From an uncultured Saprospiraceae bacterium (GTDB lineage Bacteria > Bacteroidota > Bacteroidia > Chitinophagales > Saprospiraceae), in NCBI GenBank assembly GCA_937926205.1, contig CALEYL010000040.1, positions 1 to 64,000 of the forward strand: 64,000 bases of DNA, read 5' to 3'. The translations under genes were made by a program, and so were the position numbers. Positions 52,118 to 60,369 of the stretch are shown piece after piece. Every line of letters starts with the position of its first letter. Position 1 is the first letter of the stretch. Under the pieces are notes generated by a model. It searched no databases, was not told the DNA's origin, and saw only the letters and a list, made by a program, of their open reading frames with translations.

Positions 52118-52257
52118 GGGGTTGTGTAAAGAGTCGAACCCCGTTGGGCGGGACAGGTTTTGTTGAAATAGTTGAATTCGTTAAACACAGATAACGATCA
52201 TTATACGAATGTACGATTTCAACCAATTTAACCAATTCAACACTCTTTACACAATCC
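52118..52257. mobile_element. Short inverted-repeat element, copy B (MITE-like)
   Basis: The 140-base element has ends GGGTTGTGTAAAGAGT and ACTCTTTACACAATCC, and carries the module AACCCCGTTGGGCGGGACAGG at 52137-52157, as in copy A at 13049-13123. The centre differs and consists of two nonad blocks that face each other: GTTGAAATA, GTTGAATTC, GTTAAACAC (52162-52188) and TTTCAACCA, ATTTAACCA, ATTCAACAC (52217-52243). No transposase. Confidence 0.65.
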
Positions 52258-52296
52258 TAAATCGAAGGATCGTCAGAAGAACGATCTTTTCATTTA

Positions 52297-53682
52297 TTAT
52301 CCCTCATCCCAGCTGATTTCGCTCGAGCGGCGGGATACCTGAGTATAGAGGCTTCCAAGGTCGCGCAAATCAACATAAGTGCTGTTCAGGCGATTCGTAC
52401 GGCGCAGGTCAATCCAGCGGTGGCCGCCTTCTCCCCAGAGCGAATAACGACGCTGGAACAGTATTTCATCAATGAGTTCATCTTCTGATTGACCGCCTGA
52501 ATAATCCGGCAAACCCCAGGTGTTACGAACTTTATTGATGGCGTTTACAGCATCACCAGGCTGGCTGGTACGTGCTTTTGCTTCCGCATAGATGAGAATT
52601 AATTCTTCATTACGGATAAACGGCACAGGATCCGTATTCGACGCCCAACGGTTGTCCTGGTATTCACCAACTAGGAGATTCCCGTTGATGTCTTTTAATG
52701 CATTGCTTGTAACCGGATTAGCCACACGCTTGATGAACTTGTTGGTTACGCGCGCATCGCCGGGAAGCGCATCCTCTATCATGGCAGGATGAACAATCAG
52801 GATGGTTGAAGTCGGCCTGTCGTATGGATAATACAACGGGTTGTTCAAGTCCGGAGCTTCTCCATAAACGTGTGCGGGGCCGATGTTCATTTTACCGGAA
52901 GTTGCACTGGTCACGTCTAAATCCATAAAAGAAGCATTCAAAGCATTCAGCGCTTCCGCATTATTGCCTGCATACAAAGCGACGCGGGCAGCGAGGGCGC
53001 GGTTGACTTTTTTCATGCCATCCGGCGTATCGAAACCACTAAAGCCATCCGTCAGGGCAAAAGCAAAAGTGCTGCCTGCATCGTTCAGGTCTTTCAGGCC
53101 ATCGGCAAGAATTTCTGAAATAGCCGTCAGCGATTCCGTATAGCTCAGCCTTGGTCCCGGATTAAGAGGATCCGAAACGTCTACCCGGATGCCATTCTGA
53201 TACTGCTGCATCAGGGGCCAGAGTAGCTGAAAACCTTTGATGGTTTTGGCAAAGCCTTTGAATCCTGCTTTTTCAGCTGTACTGAGCGCAGAACTGTTGT
53301 CGGCAGACTGAATCAATACATTTGCTTGTTTTACAGCGATATAAGGCGTCAGATAAGTACCTGCAGACGTAAAAAAGTCTGTATAGGTCTCTGTCCGGCC
53401 TATACCCAGCCAATCCGGAATAAACCGCGGGTCAGAGGCAAAATAAGGCCAAACTTCACGGCCAAATGCGCCAAACATTTGTACGGCATTTGCTAAATAG
53501 TCGCGGTTGCGGGCTTCCAGGCCATAAACCAGCGTTTGCATTTCCGCTTTGGAGGCGTCGTTCAGCACACCTGCCAGTGACGGGTTGTTCGGGTCCACGA
53601 TTTCGTCCACTTCACAGGAAGTAACCGAGGCCATGATGCCCACCAGAAGGATGAGATACCATTTATTGATGATCCGATTCAT
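52297..53682 (-). CDS. SusD/RagB-family nutrient-binding lipoprotein
   Basis: The 461-residue protein has a lipoprotein signal ending SVTSC (Cys23). The helical TPR-like SusD fold includes AVQMFGAFGREVWPYF, KGFAKTIKGFQLLWPLMQQYQ, VNRALAARVALYAGN, EELILIYAEAKAR, AINKVRNTWGLPDYSGGQ and ILFQRRYSLWGEGGHRWIDLRR. SusD proteins form the lid over a SusC transporter and capture glycans or peptides. It lies 18 bases after the susC gene. It is at the short end of the family. Confidence 0.95.
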   Translation of the reverse strand: MNRIINKWYLILLVGIMASVTSCEVDEIVDPNNPSLAGVLNDASKAEMQTLVYGLEARNRDYLANAVQMFGAFGREVWPYFASDPRFIPDWLGIGRTETYTDFFTSAGTYLTPYIAVKQANVLIQSADNSSALSTAEKAGFKGFAKTIKGFQLLWPLMQQYQNGIRVDVSDPLNPGPRLSYTESLTAISEILADGLKDLNDAGSTFAFALTDGFSGFDTPDGMKKVNRALAARVALYAGNNAEALNALNASFMDLDVTSATSGKMNIGPAHVYGEAPDLNNPLYYPYDRPTSTILIVHPAMIEDALPGDARVTNKFIKRVANPVTSNALKDINGNLLVGEYQDNRWASNTDPVPFIRNEELILIYAEAKARTSQPGDAVNAINKVRNTWGLPDYSGGQSEDELIDEILFQRRYSLWGEGGHRWIDLRRTNRLNSTYVDLRDLGSLYTQVSRRSSEISWDEG

Positions 53683-53700
53683 AATCGTTCCTTGTTTTAG

Positions 53701-56685
53701 TTAGAAATCAAGTTTAAGATGGAAGAAAAGTCTGCGTGAACTTGGGTAGGGTGTTACGTCAATATTACCCGTAACAGCCTGTGTGCCAAAGTTCGAAGCT
53801 TCAGGATCGTAGCCATCGTATTTCGTCCAGAGCAAAACATTGTTTGCTGAAACACCAATTTTCGCACGTTCAATGAATTTGCTTGCAATCTTAGGGAACG
53901 TGTAATAGAGACCAACTTCGCGCAATTTGAGGTAATCAGCATCCTGAACATAAACGCCTGTATTGCCGTCTACTGCCCATGCGAGAAGCCGATCCAGACC
54001 GTTAGGCGTTCCATCTCCGTCGTCGTCGCCATTCCAGTTATTCGTTGTGCCACCGTCATCCCACAGCAAAGCCGACAAATTGATGACGCTACCGCCATTC
54101 TGGTAGTGGAAGAGGAAAGTAAAGTCCAGATTCTTCAGGAGTTTGATCTCATTGTAGAAGGACATCTGGAATTTTGGCTGACGATCGCCGTAAACAGTAC
54201 GTCCGGTCGTTTCCGGGCTTTCCGCAACAGTTGGGTTACCGATAATTGTGGTCGGAGAGAAACCATTGGAAATCAGATAAGTACCAAGAGAAGGTCCAAA
54301 CCCGCCAGTCGTGAAACGCGGAATGTCAAGACGTGTAATCACAGATTCGTTTTTCCACCACATGATCCGCGAAAACCAATTGAAATTGGTGGTGCGAACC
54401 GGGTTCAGGCTAAGCGAAAGTTCAATTCCTTTGTTTTCCAAATCAGCTGCATTGGTTGCAATGGCTGTGATACCTGTTGATTCTGCCGGTTGCAGGTCGA
54501 GGATCAGGTCGTTTACTTTTTTGATGTAGTAAGTAGCTTCCAGAGAAACACGGCTGTTGAAGAAACCGGCGTCAAGACCAAACTCCAGTTCAGAAGCCGT
54601 TTCAGGCACCAGATCCGGGTCAACACCACGGGTACTAACCTGACCGCCAAGCTGGCCACCCACCAATTGGGAAGTGAGCGATTCAAAAGTATTTCCAAAC
54701 AAAGGCAAGCCCCCGGTTTCACCGTAGGCCGCTCTGACTTTAAGCTGATTCATTACGTTGCCATTCCAGAAATCAAAATTGTGGATATTGGCCGCAAGTG
54801 AAGCCTTTGGAAAAGCATAGTATTTATCCTGCTGAACGTTCAAAGTGGATTTATCAAAACGAACACCTGCAGAAACGATGATCCGGTCCTGCCAGTTCAA
54901 ATCCTCCTGAGCCACAATACCTACGTCCGTAACATTTTGATTTTGCTGCTGTTGAACAGACTGAACTTTAGCCCATTGCAGGTTGGTTTGACCTCCGGCC
55001 AATCCACGACCGCGAGAGAGTAAAAATTCCGCTTCCTGATCCAGGCGTACCCAACCCACATTTGTGTTCGAGTTGATGGAGCCAAGATCTGCATTCAATT
55101 GCAGGAAAGCCTGCAGGTTGGTATTCAGGTTGTCCTGACGACCCCACATTACGTCTCCGGGGTTGGCATTAGCACGCTGGTGCTGAAGAACCTCCGGGAA
55201 ATAAACGATTGAATTGCCGCTCAAATAATCAGCCCCGCCATTCATCTTAAACTTAAGATAGGAAGTCGCTTTTGTAAAAAGGTCTACTTCAAGAGAAGCT
55301 GCTGAAATAAAACGGTCAACAACCTGATTGTTCCTGCTCAGGTCTCTGATCGCAACCGGGTTATCGTTAAAATACGGGTTATCCGGGTAGTTCCCGTTCG
55401 CATCGGGAAGTAAATCGGCATAAGAAGGCGTATATGCAATGGCATAACCTATGGAGCCCCCCGTGTTGTTTTGGTTACCCGTAAAACCACGGTCGTTATC
55501 CGTTCTGAAGTAGCTATTGTTGAACGAAATTTTAACCCGGTCATTAATTTTGTGGTCAATGTTGGCACGAAGAGAATAGCGGTCAAAGCCCGTATTCTTA
55601 ATGATGCCTTCTTCTGTTTGAAGGCCTCCGGACACGTAAAACTGTGTTTTTTCGGTTCCGCCACTAACACTCAGCTGCGTATTGGAAAGCAGGGCATTTT
55701 CTCCATAGAAGAATTTCTCCCAATCCGTCACCCTGCCGCCAGAGTTGTTAAATGCAGCCAATTCGGCTTGCCCACGGGCTCCGGTTCCAAAAAATGAACT
55801 GATTTTCTCGGCATCCCACACGTCAAATTCCTGAAAATTCTGTCCCTGAGCAACCCCTACATCCTGACTCAGGCTCACACGGGTTTTACCCGATGCGCCT
55901 TTTTTGGTCGTAATGATGATTACCCCGGCGTTGGCGCGCGTACCATAAATAGCAGCGGCAGACGGGCCTTTCAGCACTTCAATTTTTTCAATATCGTCCG
56001 GGTTAAGGTCGGAAATACGGTTGGCAGCATCATCCTGAGTTGCTGCACTGGCGCCTCCACTGGCGCCACTTACCTGTGTACGGCCGTTACGGATCACGGA
56101 GTTGTCCACATATACGCCATCCACAATGTACAATGGCTGAGAAGAACCGGCGCCCAATGTCGAAACACCACGCATTTGCACGTTAACACCGCCACCAGGT
56201 GCGCCACTATTCGCCGAAATATTCACACCCGGAATTTTTCCAAAGAGCGCATTGTCGACTGTTTGAGGAGACGTATTGCCTGTCAGCTCTTCTCCTGATA
56301 AAGAAGTGACTGCGTTGCCGGCATTGGCGCGCTTAACGCCAGATCCCAATCCCGTTACAATGACTTCTTCCAGGCGGGCGATGTCATCTTCCAGGGTAAC
56401 ATCGAGATTGTTCGAACTAATGCTGACCGGAAATTCTGCTGACTTAAATCCTGTGTAGGAAAAAACAAGAACTGCCGATGAGCCGGGTACATTGAGCTCA
56501 AAAGCGCCATCGAAATCGGTCACCGTTCCGATTGCAGTACCTTTAACAATGATAGAAGCGCCGATCAGCGTTTCTCCCTTGGCATCCTTGACTATTCCTG
56601 TGGTTTTAAATTGAGCCATTGCTGTACCAGATAACAGCAGGCAAAAAGCCAACAAGGCGCCGGCTTTTGTTAGGAGTTGCTTCAT
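53701..56685 (-). CDS. SusC/RagA-family TonB-linked outer-membrane transporter
   Basis: The 994-residue protein has a signal peptide (KQLLTKAGALLAFCLLLSGTAMAQ) and a carboxypeptidase-like regulatory domain (about 26-105, GASIIVKGTAIGTVTDFDGAF). The SusC plug motif with VNVQMRGVSTLGAGSSQPLYIVDG and EKIEVLKGPSAAAIYGTRANAGVI precedes a 22-strand barrel ending in FFHLKLDF. With the SusD downstream it forms one import complex. No glycoside hydrolase, peptidase or sensor adjoins, so the substrate is unknown. Confidence 0.96.
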   Translation of the reverse strand: MKQLLTKAGALLAFCLLLSGTAMAQFKTTGIVKDAKGETLIGASIIVKGTAIGTVTDFDGAFELNVPGSSAVLVFSYTGFKSAEFPVSISSNNLDVTLEDDIARLEEVIVTGLGSGVKRANAGNAVTSLSGEELTGNTSPQTVDNALFGKIPGVNISANSGAPGGGVNVQMRGVSTLGAGSSQPLYIVDGVYVDNSVIRNGRTQVSGASGGASAATQDDAANRISDLNPDDIEKIEVLKGPSAAAIYGTRANAGVIIITTKKGASGKTRVSLSQDVGVAQGQNFQEFDVWDAEKISSFFGTGARGQAELAAFNNSGGRVTDWEKFFYGENALLSNTQLSVSGGTEKTQFYVSGGLQTEEGIIKNTGFDRYSLRANIDHKINDRVKISFNNSYFRTDNDRGFTGNQNNTGGSIGYAIAYTPSYADLLPDANGNYPDNPYFNDNPVAIRDLSRNNQVVDRFISAASLEVDLFTKATSYLKFKMNGGADYLSGNSIVYFPEVLQHQRANANPGDVMWGRQDNLNTNLQAFLQLNADLGSINSNTNVGWVRLDQEAEFLLSRGRGLAGGQTNLQWAKVQSVQQQQNQNVTDVGIVAQEDLNWQDRIIVSAGVRFDKSTLNVQQDKYYAFPKASLAANIHNFDFWNGNVMNQLKVRAAYGETGGLPLFGNTFESLTSQLVGGQLGGQVSTRGVDPDLVPETASELEFGLDAGFFNSRVSLEATYYIKKVNDLILDLQPAESTGITAIATNAADLENKGIELSLSLNPVRTTNFNWFSRIMWWKNESVITRLDIPRFTTGGFGPSLGTYLISNGFSPTTIIGNPTVAESPETTGRTVYGDRQPKFQMSFYNEIKLLKNLDFTFLFHYQNGGSVINLSALLWDDGGTTNNWNGDDDGDGTPNGLDRLLAWAVDGNTGVYVQDADYLKLREVGLYYTFPKIASKFIERAKIGVSANNVLLWTKYDGYDPEASNFGTQAVTGNIDVTPYPSSRRLFFHLKLDF

Positions 56686-56927
56686 ACGAGTGAGATTTTA
56701 GTGAAATCATTTGTAAATCGAATATTTGTTTCCAATGGCTTATTTGGGTTTTTGATTTATTCACATAACGATTCTATTCTCCGAACGCGGCCTGAAAAAT
56801 ATAATTTTCCTGAAACATATACCAATATAGAGGCGACAGATTTCAAAATTCAAAAAAACAAGCGCTTTAAAGCCTTGTATGTGAAAGGAATAAAAGATAA
56901 TGTAAGAAAGGGATAAAATCAATGGAA

Positions 56928-58265
56928 TCAACCTAATGTAAGCCAGGTAATTTGGGTACAAAGGGCTTTTTTTTGTCTGATTCTGAATCGCTCATCGGCC
57001 CGTAGCCCAACAATCCAGCAAATACGGCCATCTGCCGTTTCAAGCAACCAGGTCTTCGATTTTTCAAAACGGGACAACTTTCGGTTGCTGAAAAAGTCCT
57101 GTATTTTTTGACTTTTTCCATTCATACCCAGCGGTAGAAAGAAGTCGCCATTTTGCCAATGCCGCAGGCGAAGCGGATAATCGGAAGCAGAAAGAGCCAG
57201 ATATGCCGTATTGTGATCCTCTCCAAAAGAATCCGGCGGTAAAGCCTTACCCAATTCGAGTATGCCATCCGGCAAAGCCACTTCCGTAGTATCAGGAAAT
57301 ATTTGAAACTCCGTCTCAGTTCTTTTTTCCGGCAAAGGCTCCAATACAAGCACATCCCTGTTGAGAAGCAATCGGTGAGAAGGTGTGTAAAGGATGGCTC
57401 CGGTACGGGCTTTGTCATTCAGCAACCTCGCCAGAGCCGAAGCGTGAAAACCATAAGGAGCAAGCCATTCGTGCAATAAGGTTTGGGCTGCCTGCTCCCG
57501 GCGCAACCGCAGCAGGTCTATCTTCAGAATTCCCTCAGCAGTCTCTGTTGTCAGTGCTGACTTCAGTTGGGCTACTGATCGGTTCATCAGGTGTTCTGCT
57601 TCCTGCAATCGGCGGATATTAGCGGCTGCCGTTCTCATAAAAGCCGGATTAACAGCCTTTAAGGCGGGAATTACCTGGTGACGGATGTAGTTGCGTGCAT
57701 ATTTATCTTCGAGGTTGCTTTGGTCTTGCCGAAAAGCAATTTCACGGGTTTCTGCAAAGTGCAGCACTTCTTCTTTATGGGCGAATAAGAGGGGACGGAT
57801 AATAGCGCCCTGGCGCACAGGTACGCCATGTAGTCCATGCAGACCACAGCCTTTGGTGAAATTATACAAGAGGGTTTCTATGGAATCGTCGAGGTGGTGC
57901 GCGGTAGCGACTACCGAATAATTACCTGCTAAACGTTGTGCTTCGAGCCATTCGTAGCGGAGTTTTCTGGCTGCCATTTGAATGGAAATCCCCAATTCAG
58001 CAGCGACAGTTGTTGTTTCAAAACGGGTGGTATAAAACGGGGCATCAAATGAGCTGGCGAGCGCTTCAACAAAGGCTGCATCTTCATCCGCTGCCGTACC
58101 CCTGAGCTGAAAGTTACAATGTGCAATCCCGATGAAAAAGCCCGTTTCCCAAAACAGGTTTGCCATAACGACAGAGTCGACGCCACCACTTACCGCAAGC
58201 AGAATTCGGTCACCTTTTTTAAAAAGGTTTTCTTCACGAGCGAAGTTCAAAAAGTCATTGACCAT
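56928..58265 (-). CDS. tilS: tRNA(Ile)-lysidine synthetase
   Basis: The enzyme adds lysine to C34 of the CAU-anticodon isoleucine tRNA so it reads AUA, an essential step. The 445-residue protein has the PP-loop ILLAVSGGVDS (26-31), the TAHHLDDSIETLLYNFTKGCGLHGLHGV block, FRQDQSNLEDKYARNYIRHQVIPAL, and the C-terminal TilS domain (about 350-445, LRLRHWQNGDFFLPLGMNGKSQKIQDFFSNRKL). The -7 element for the gene lies inside an inverted repeat just upstream. Confidence 0.96.
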   Translation of the reverse strand: MVNDFLNFAREENLFKKGDRILLAVSGGVDSVVMANLFWETGFFIGIAHCNFQLRGTAADEDAAFVEALASSFDAPFYTTRFETTTVAAELGISIQMAARKLRYEWLEAQRLAGNYSVVATAHHLDDSIETLLYNFTKGCGLHGLHGVPVRQGAIIRPLLFAHKEEVLHFAETREIAFRQDQSNLEDKYARNYIRHQVIPALKAVNPAFMRTAAANIRRLQEAEHLMNRSVAQLKSALTTETAEGILKIDLLRLRREQAAQTLLHEWLAPYGFHASALARLLNDKARTGAILYTPSHRLLLNRDVLVLEPLPEKRTETEFQIFPDTTEVALPDGILELGKALPPDSFGEDHNTAYLALSASDYPLRLRHWQNGDFFLPLGMNGKSQKIQDFFSNRKLSRFEKSKTWLLETADGRICWIVGLRADERFRIRQKKALCTQITWLTLG

Positions 58266-58290
58266 ACCTGTTAAAAGAGAAAGAACATGA

Positions 58291-58354
58291 AGGGTGTCTC
58301 AAAAAGAGCAAAGGTAAATTGGTTTTCCATGCATTTTGCCTTTTGAGACACCCT
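58291..58354. repeat. 64-base inverted repeat between the Pmp3-like gene and tilS
   Basis: Perfect 14-base arms AGGGTGTCTCAAAA (58291-58304) and TTTTGAGACACCCT (58341-58354) enclose a 36-base centre. For the upstream minus-strand gene it can act as terminator. Arms of this GGTGTCTCAAAA type also resemble insertion-sequence ends, so a miniature relic is possible. Confidence 0.7.
58309..58316 (-). promoter_or_regulatory. Putative -7 promoter element for tilS
   Basis: TACCTTTG on the minus strand matches TAnnTTTG, 44 bases before the tilS ATG. It sits in the loop of the 58291-58354 inverted repeat. Confidence 0.5.
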
Positions 58355-58364
58355 GCCAGCAAGA

Positions 58365-58757
58365 TTATCTTTCGCCCAAAATCACGACCAGGGTGTAAAT
58401 CAAGCCTGGAAGATAAAATAAGAGCGTCAGTAACAGTGAAATCCAAAAGCGATTGGTTGCACCATCTTCATACACGAACATAGCCAAAGGCGGCAGCAGA
58501 ATCGCGAGGATGATCAGCAAAACCAGATCGTCACTTGCGCCCTGTTCTTTTGCATTTCTTACCGCTTCGCGTATTTTTTGTTTCAAACCCTTACGCATTT
58601 CGCGCTTCTCCTTCCGGGTCATCTCTTTATTTGCATGTGGAGCGGAAGCCACAGCCGTTTCAGAGGGGGCCGCATGGCGGTAAGGCGCAACAGCGTAGGA
58701 GTTCTGAGTGAGCAATAGGAGAAGGCTGCTCAGCAATAAGAGTTTTAGATGCTTCAT
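58365..58757 (-). CDS. YqaE/Pmp3-family membrane protein with N-terminal extension
   Basis: The 130-residue protein ends with a Pmp3 domain of about 52 residues (LLIILAILLPPLAMFVYEDGATNRFWISLLLTLLFYLPGLIYTLVVIL), two helices joined by a short polar loop. Family members are normally just this domain. Here a signal peptide (KHLKLLLLSSLLLLLTQNSYA) and a basic linker (KEMTRKEKREMRKGLKQKIREAV) precede it. Pmp3 proteins affect membrane potential and salt tolerance in yeast and plants; bacterial function is not established. The extended form is seen in other Bacteroidota. Confidence 0.88.
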   Translation of the reverse strand: MKHLKLLLLSSLLLLLTQNSYAVAPYRHAAPSETAVASAPHANKEMTRKEKREMRKGLKQKIREAVRNAKEQGASDDLVLLIILAILLPPLAMFVYEDGATNRFWISLLLTLLFYLPGLIYTLVVILGER

Positions 58758-58935
58758 CGTAAATTGTTTTTGGTAAAATAAAGTCGAAAATAAAAAATTG
58801 CATTTGAAAGGAAGGCATTTTTGACGAACAGGAATGAAAAAACCTTTCCCCCCTTAAAACATCATGCCCGGATGATGTTATCCTACCGCTCCCTAAATAC
58901 ATTATAAAAAAGATAATATCTTTTGTTTATGCGCT

Positions 58936-58943
58936 TAATTTTG
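58936..58943 (+). promoter_or_regulatory. Putative -7 promoter element for the CTD-only gene
   Basis: TAATTTTG matches TAnnTTTG, 22 bases before ATG 58965. Confidence 0.5.
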
Positions 58944-58964
58944 GCCGCTTAAACAACCATACCC

Positions 58965-59351
58965 ATGAAAAAAAAATGCCTTTTATTCCTTTTTTCAGCC
59001 TTTGCGGCGACTTTGTTTTCAGGTTTTTCCATGGTTGAACCAAACGACCAGACAGAAGCCTGTAAATGGTTCATTCCAAACATCTTTTCGCCAAACGACG
59101 ATGGCGTTAATGACACCTTTCTGCCTTACAGCGATTGCGGCGCCAACCTCCTTTCCTATGAAATGAAAATATTCAACCGATGGGGACGACTGGTTTTTGA
59201 AACCACTTCCCTTGACGAAGGCTGGAATGGCAAAGCAGGTGGCAAAGACCTACCATCTGAAATTTATGTTTACTACATTCGCTATACCACCAGCGATGAC
59301 ATTGAAAAAGAGACGGAATTGATGAGTGGTGATGTATTCATTATCCGCTAA
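58965..59351 (+). CDS. Stand-alone T9SS type-B (gliding-motility) C-terminal domain protein
   Basis: The 128-residue protein is a signal peptide (KKKCLLFLFSAFAATLFSGFS) followed almost at once by a complete type-B sorting domain: FIPNIFSPNDDGVNDTFLPYSDCG, MKIFNRWGRLVFETTSLDEGWNGKAG, SEIYVYYIRY and GDVFIIR. In most proteins this domain is the last 85-90 residues of a large adhesin and directs export through the type IX system, often with PorP/SprF-like partners. Here there is no cargo. Either the domain itself is the secreted product or the rest of the protein has been lost; a clean signal peptide and promoter favour the former. Confidence 0.88.
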   Translation: MKKKCLLFLFSAFAATLFSGFSMVEPNDQTEACKWFIPNIFSPNDDGVNDTFLPYSDCGANLLSYEMKIFNRWGRLVFETTSLDEGWNGKAGGKDLPSEIYVYYIRYTTSDDIEKETELMSGDVFIIR

Positions 59352-59448
59352 GGATCTATGCTTATTTTATTTAACTATTTTTTCGTCTGTCCATTTAGTC
59401 CCGTGTCTTGGCTTTAGGGTTCGAGAGCAAGGCGTGCGAAGGCCCCTG

Positions 59449-59490
59449 TTTCGGCTACGCTCAACGAGCGGTCGTTGAGCGTAGTCGAAA
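59449..59490. repeat. REP-like palindromic repeat, copy 2
   Basis: TTTCGGCTACGCTCAA mirrors TTGAGCGTAGTCGAAA across a CGAGCGGTCG centre. It is the inverted copy of 79-120, and similarity extends over about 59435-59505. It lies between the convergent CTD-only and TapB-like genes. Confidence 0.75.
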
Positions 59491-59522
59491 TGAACGCAGC
59501 CATCGGGCGCTAAAGGCAGACA

Positions 59523-60221
59523 CTATTTCCCTTTCTCGAACTTGGTAAGTTCCATTTTACTCTCCAGTTTTCCTTTTTTGTCGTAGGATTCCTGGCGGAC
59601 CATGCCCACGCCTTCTGCATACCAGGTCGATGTTTCTATAGACCTGGTTCCCAGGGTTTTGGTTTCAGTCGTATAATTGATTTTATAGCATTCAAAGCTT
59701 CCGGCAGCAGTCTGTACCGTTTCTTTGGCAACGACCTTTCTGTTTAGGATATTCACGGTCATGGTGATCAGGCTGACGCCACCCGAACCGGCTTTAATTT
59801 TGGAGCTGGCATCTGGCAACTCCTGGCCGACACTGAGCGAAGAAGGAAGCTGCAAATCGTCTCCGGTCACGCTGATTTCCAGGTTGGCAAAGGCGCTGGT
59901 AGCCTGTGGGCCAAGCATTGAAGTCACATCCATAACAAGGACATTGTCTTTACAACGCACTACAAACTGTCCTTCCATGGGCTTATTCCCCTTTTCGTCA
60001 GTTGTTACGGTTTCCACAGTTGCTTCCACAGTACCGTCGGCTGTGGATTCAACTTTTGTGATCTTGTGTGAAGATAAAAGCTGCACCTCTCCTTTTTTGT
60101 CGTAGGTTGTATACTCAATCAAACCATTTTTTTCAAAGGCAAAAAATCCTTTGCAGGCTGTTTGAGCCATAGAAACAGCTACAAATCCTACGGAGAGGAG
60201 AAAAATCATAAAAGACTTCAT
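59523..60221 (-). CDS. Exported DUF3108/TapB-like protein
   Basis: The 232-residue protein from ATG 60221 has a signal peptide (KSFMIFLLSVGFVAVSMAQ) and a beta-rich body with the pattern of this group: EYTTYDKKGEVQLLSSHKITKVES, RKVVAKETVQTAAGSFECYKINY, TSTWYAEGVGMVRQESYDKKGKL. Such proteins are periplasmic or surface beta-barrel-like and of unknown function. The frame runs upstream to 60260, but the signal peptide sets the start. It diverges from trmN6. Confidence 0.75.
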   Translation of the reverse strand: MKSFMIFLLSVGFVAVSMAQTACKGFFAFEKNGLIEYTTYDKKGEVQLLSSHKITKVESTADGTVEATVETVTTDEKGNKPMEGQFVVRCKDNVLVMDVTSMLGPQATSAFANLEISVTGDDLQLPSSLSVGQELPDASSKIKAGSGGVSLITMTVNILNRKVVAKETVQTAAGSFECYKINYTTETKTLGTRSIETSTWYAEGVGMVRQESYDKKGKLESKMELTKFEKGK

Positions 60222-60298
60222 AAGGATGAATGTTGTTGGTGAATTTAGTATTCTGTTCAAATAAACGCTTCAAAAACAAATATCGCGCATTTGACCCG

Positions 60299-60306
60299 TA
60301 ACTTTG
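60299..60306 (+). promoter_or_regulatory. Putative -7 promoter element for trmN6
   Basis: TAACTTTG matches TAnnTTTG, 63 bases before ATG 60370, in the divergent spacer. Confidence 0.5.
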
Positions 60307-60369
60307 CGCAAACATTAATGACTTTATTGGTGTTTTTGCTTTGATAAGGGCGCACAAGCGTCAGAAAAT

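Noticed and set aside
56677..56961. Short frames on both strands between susC and tilS
   Set aside because: A+T-rich spacer in which both strands are open; neither shows a recognisable motif.
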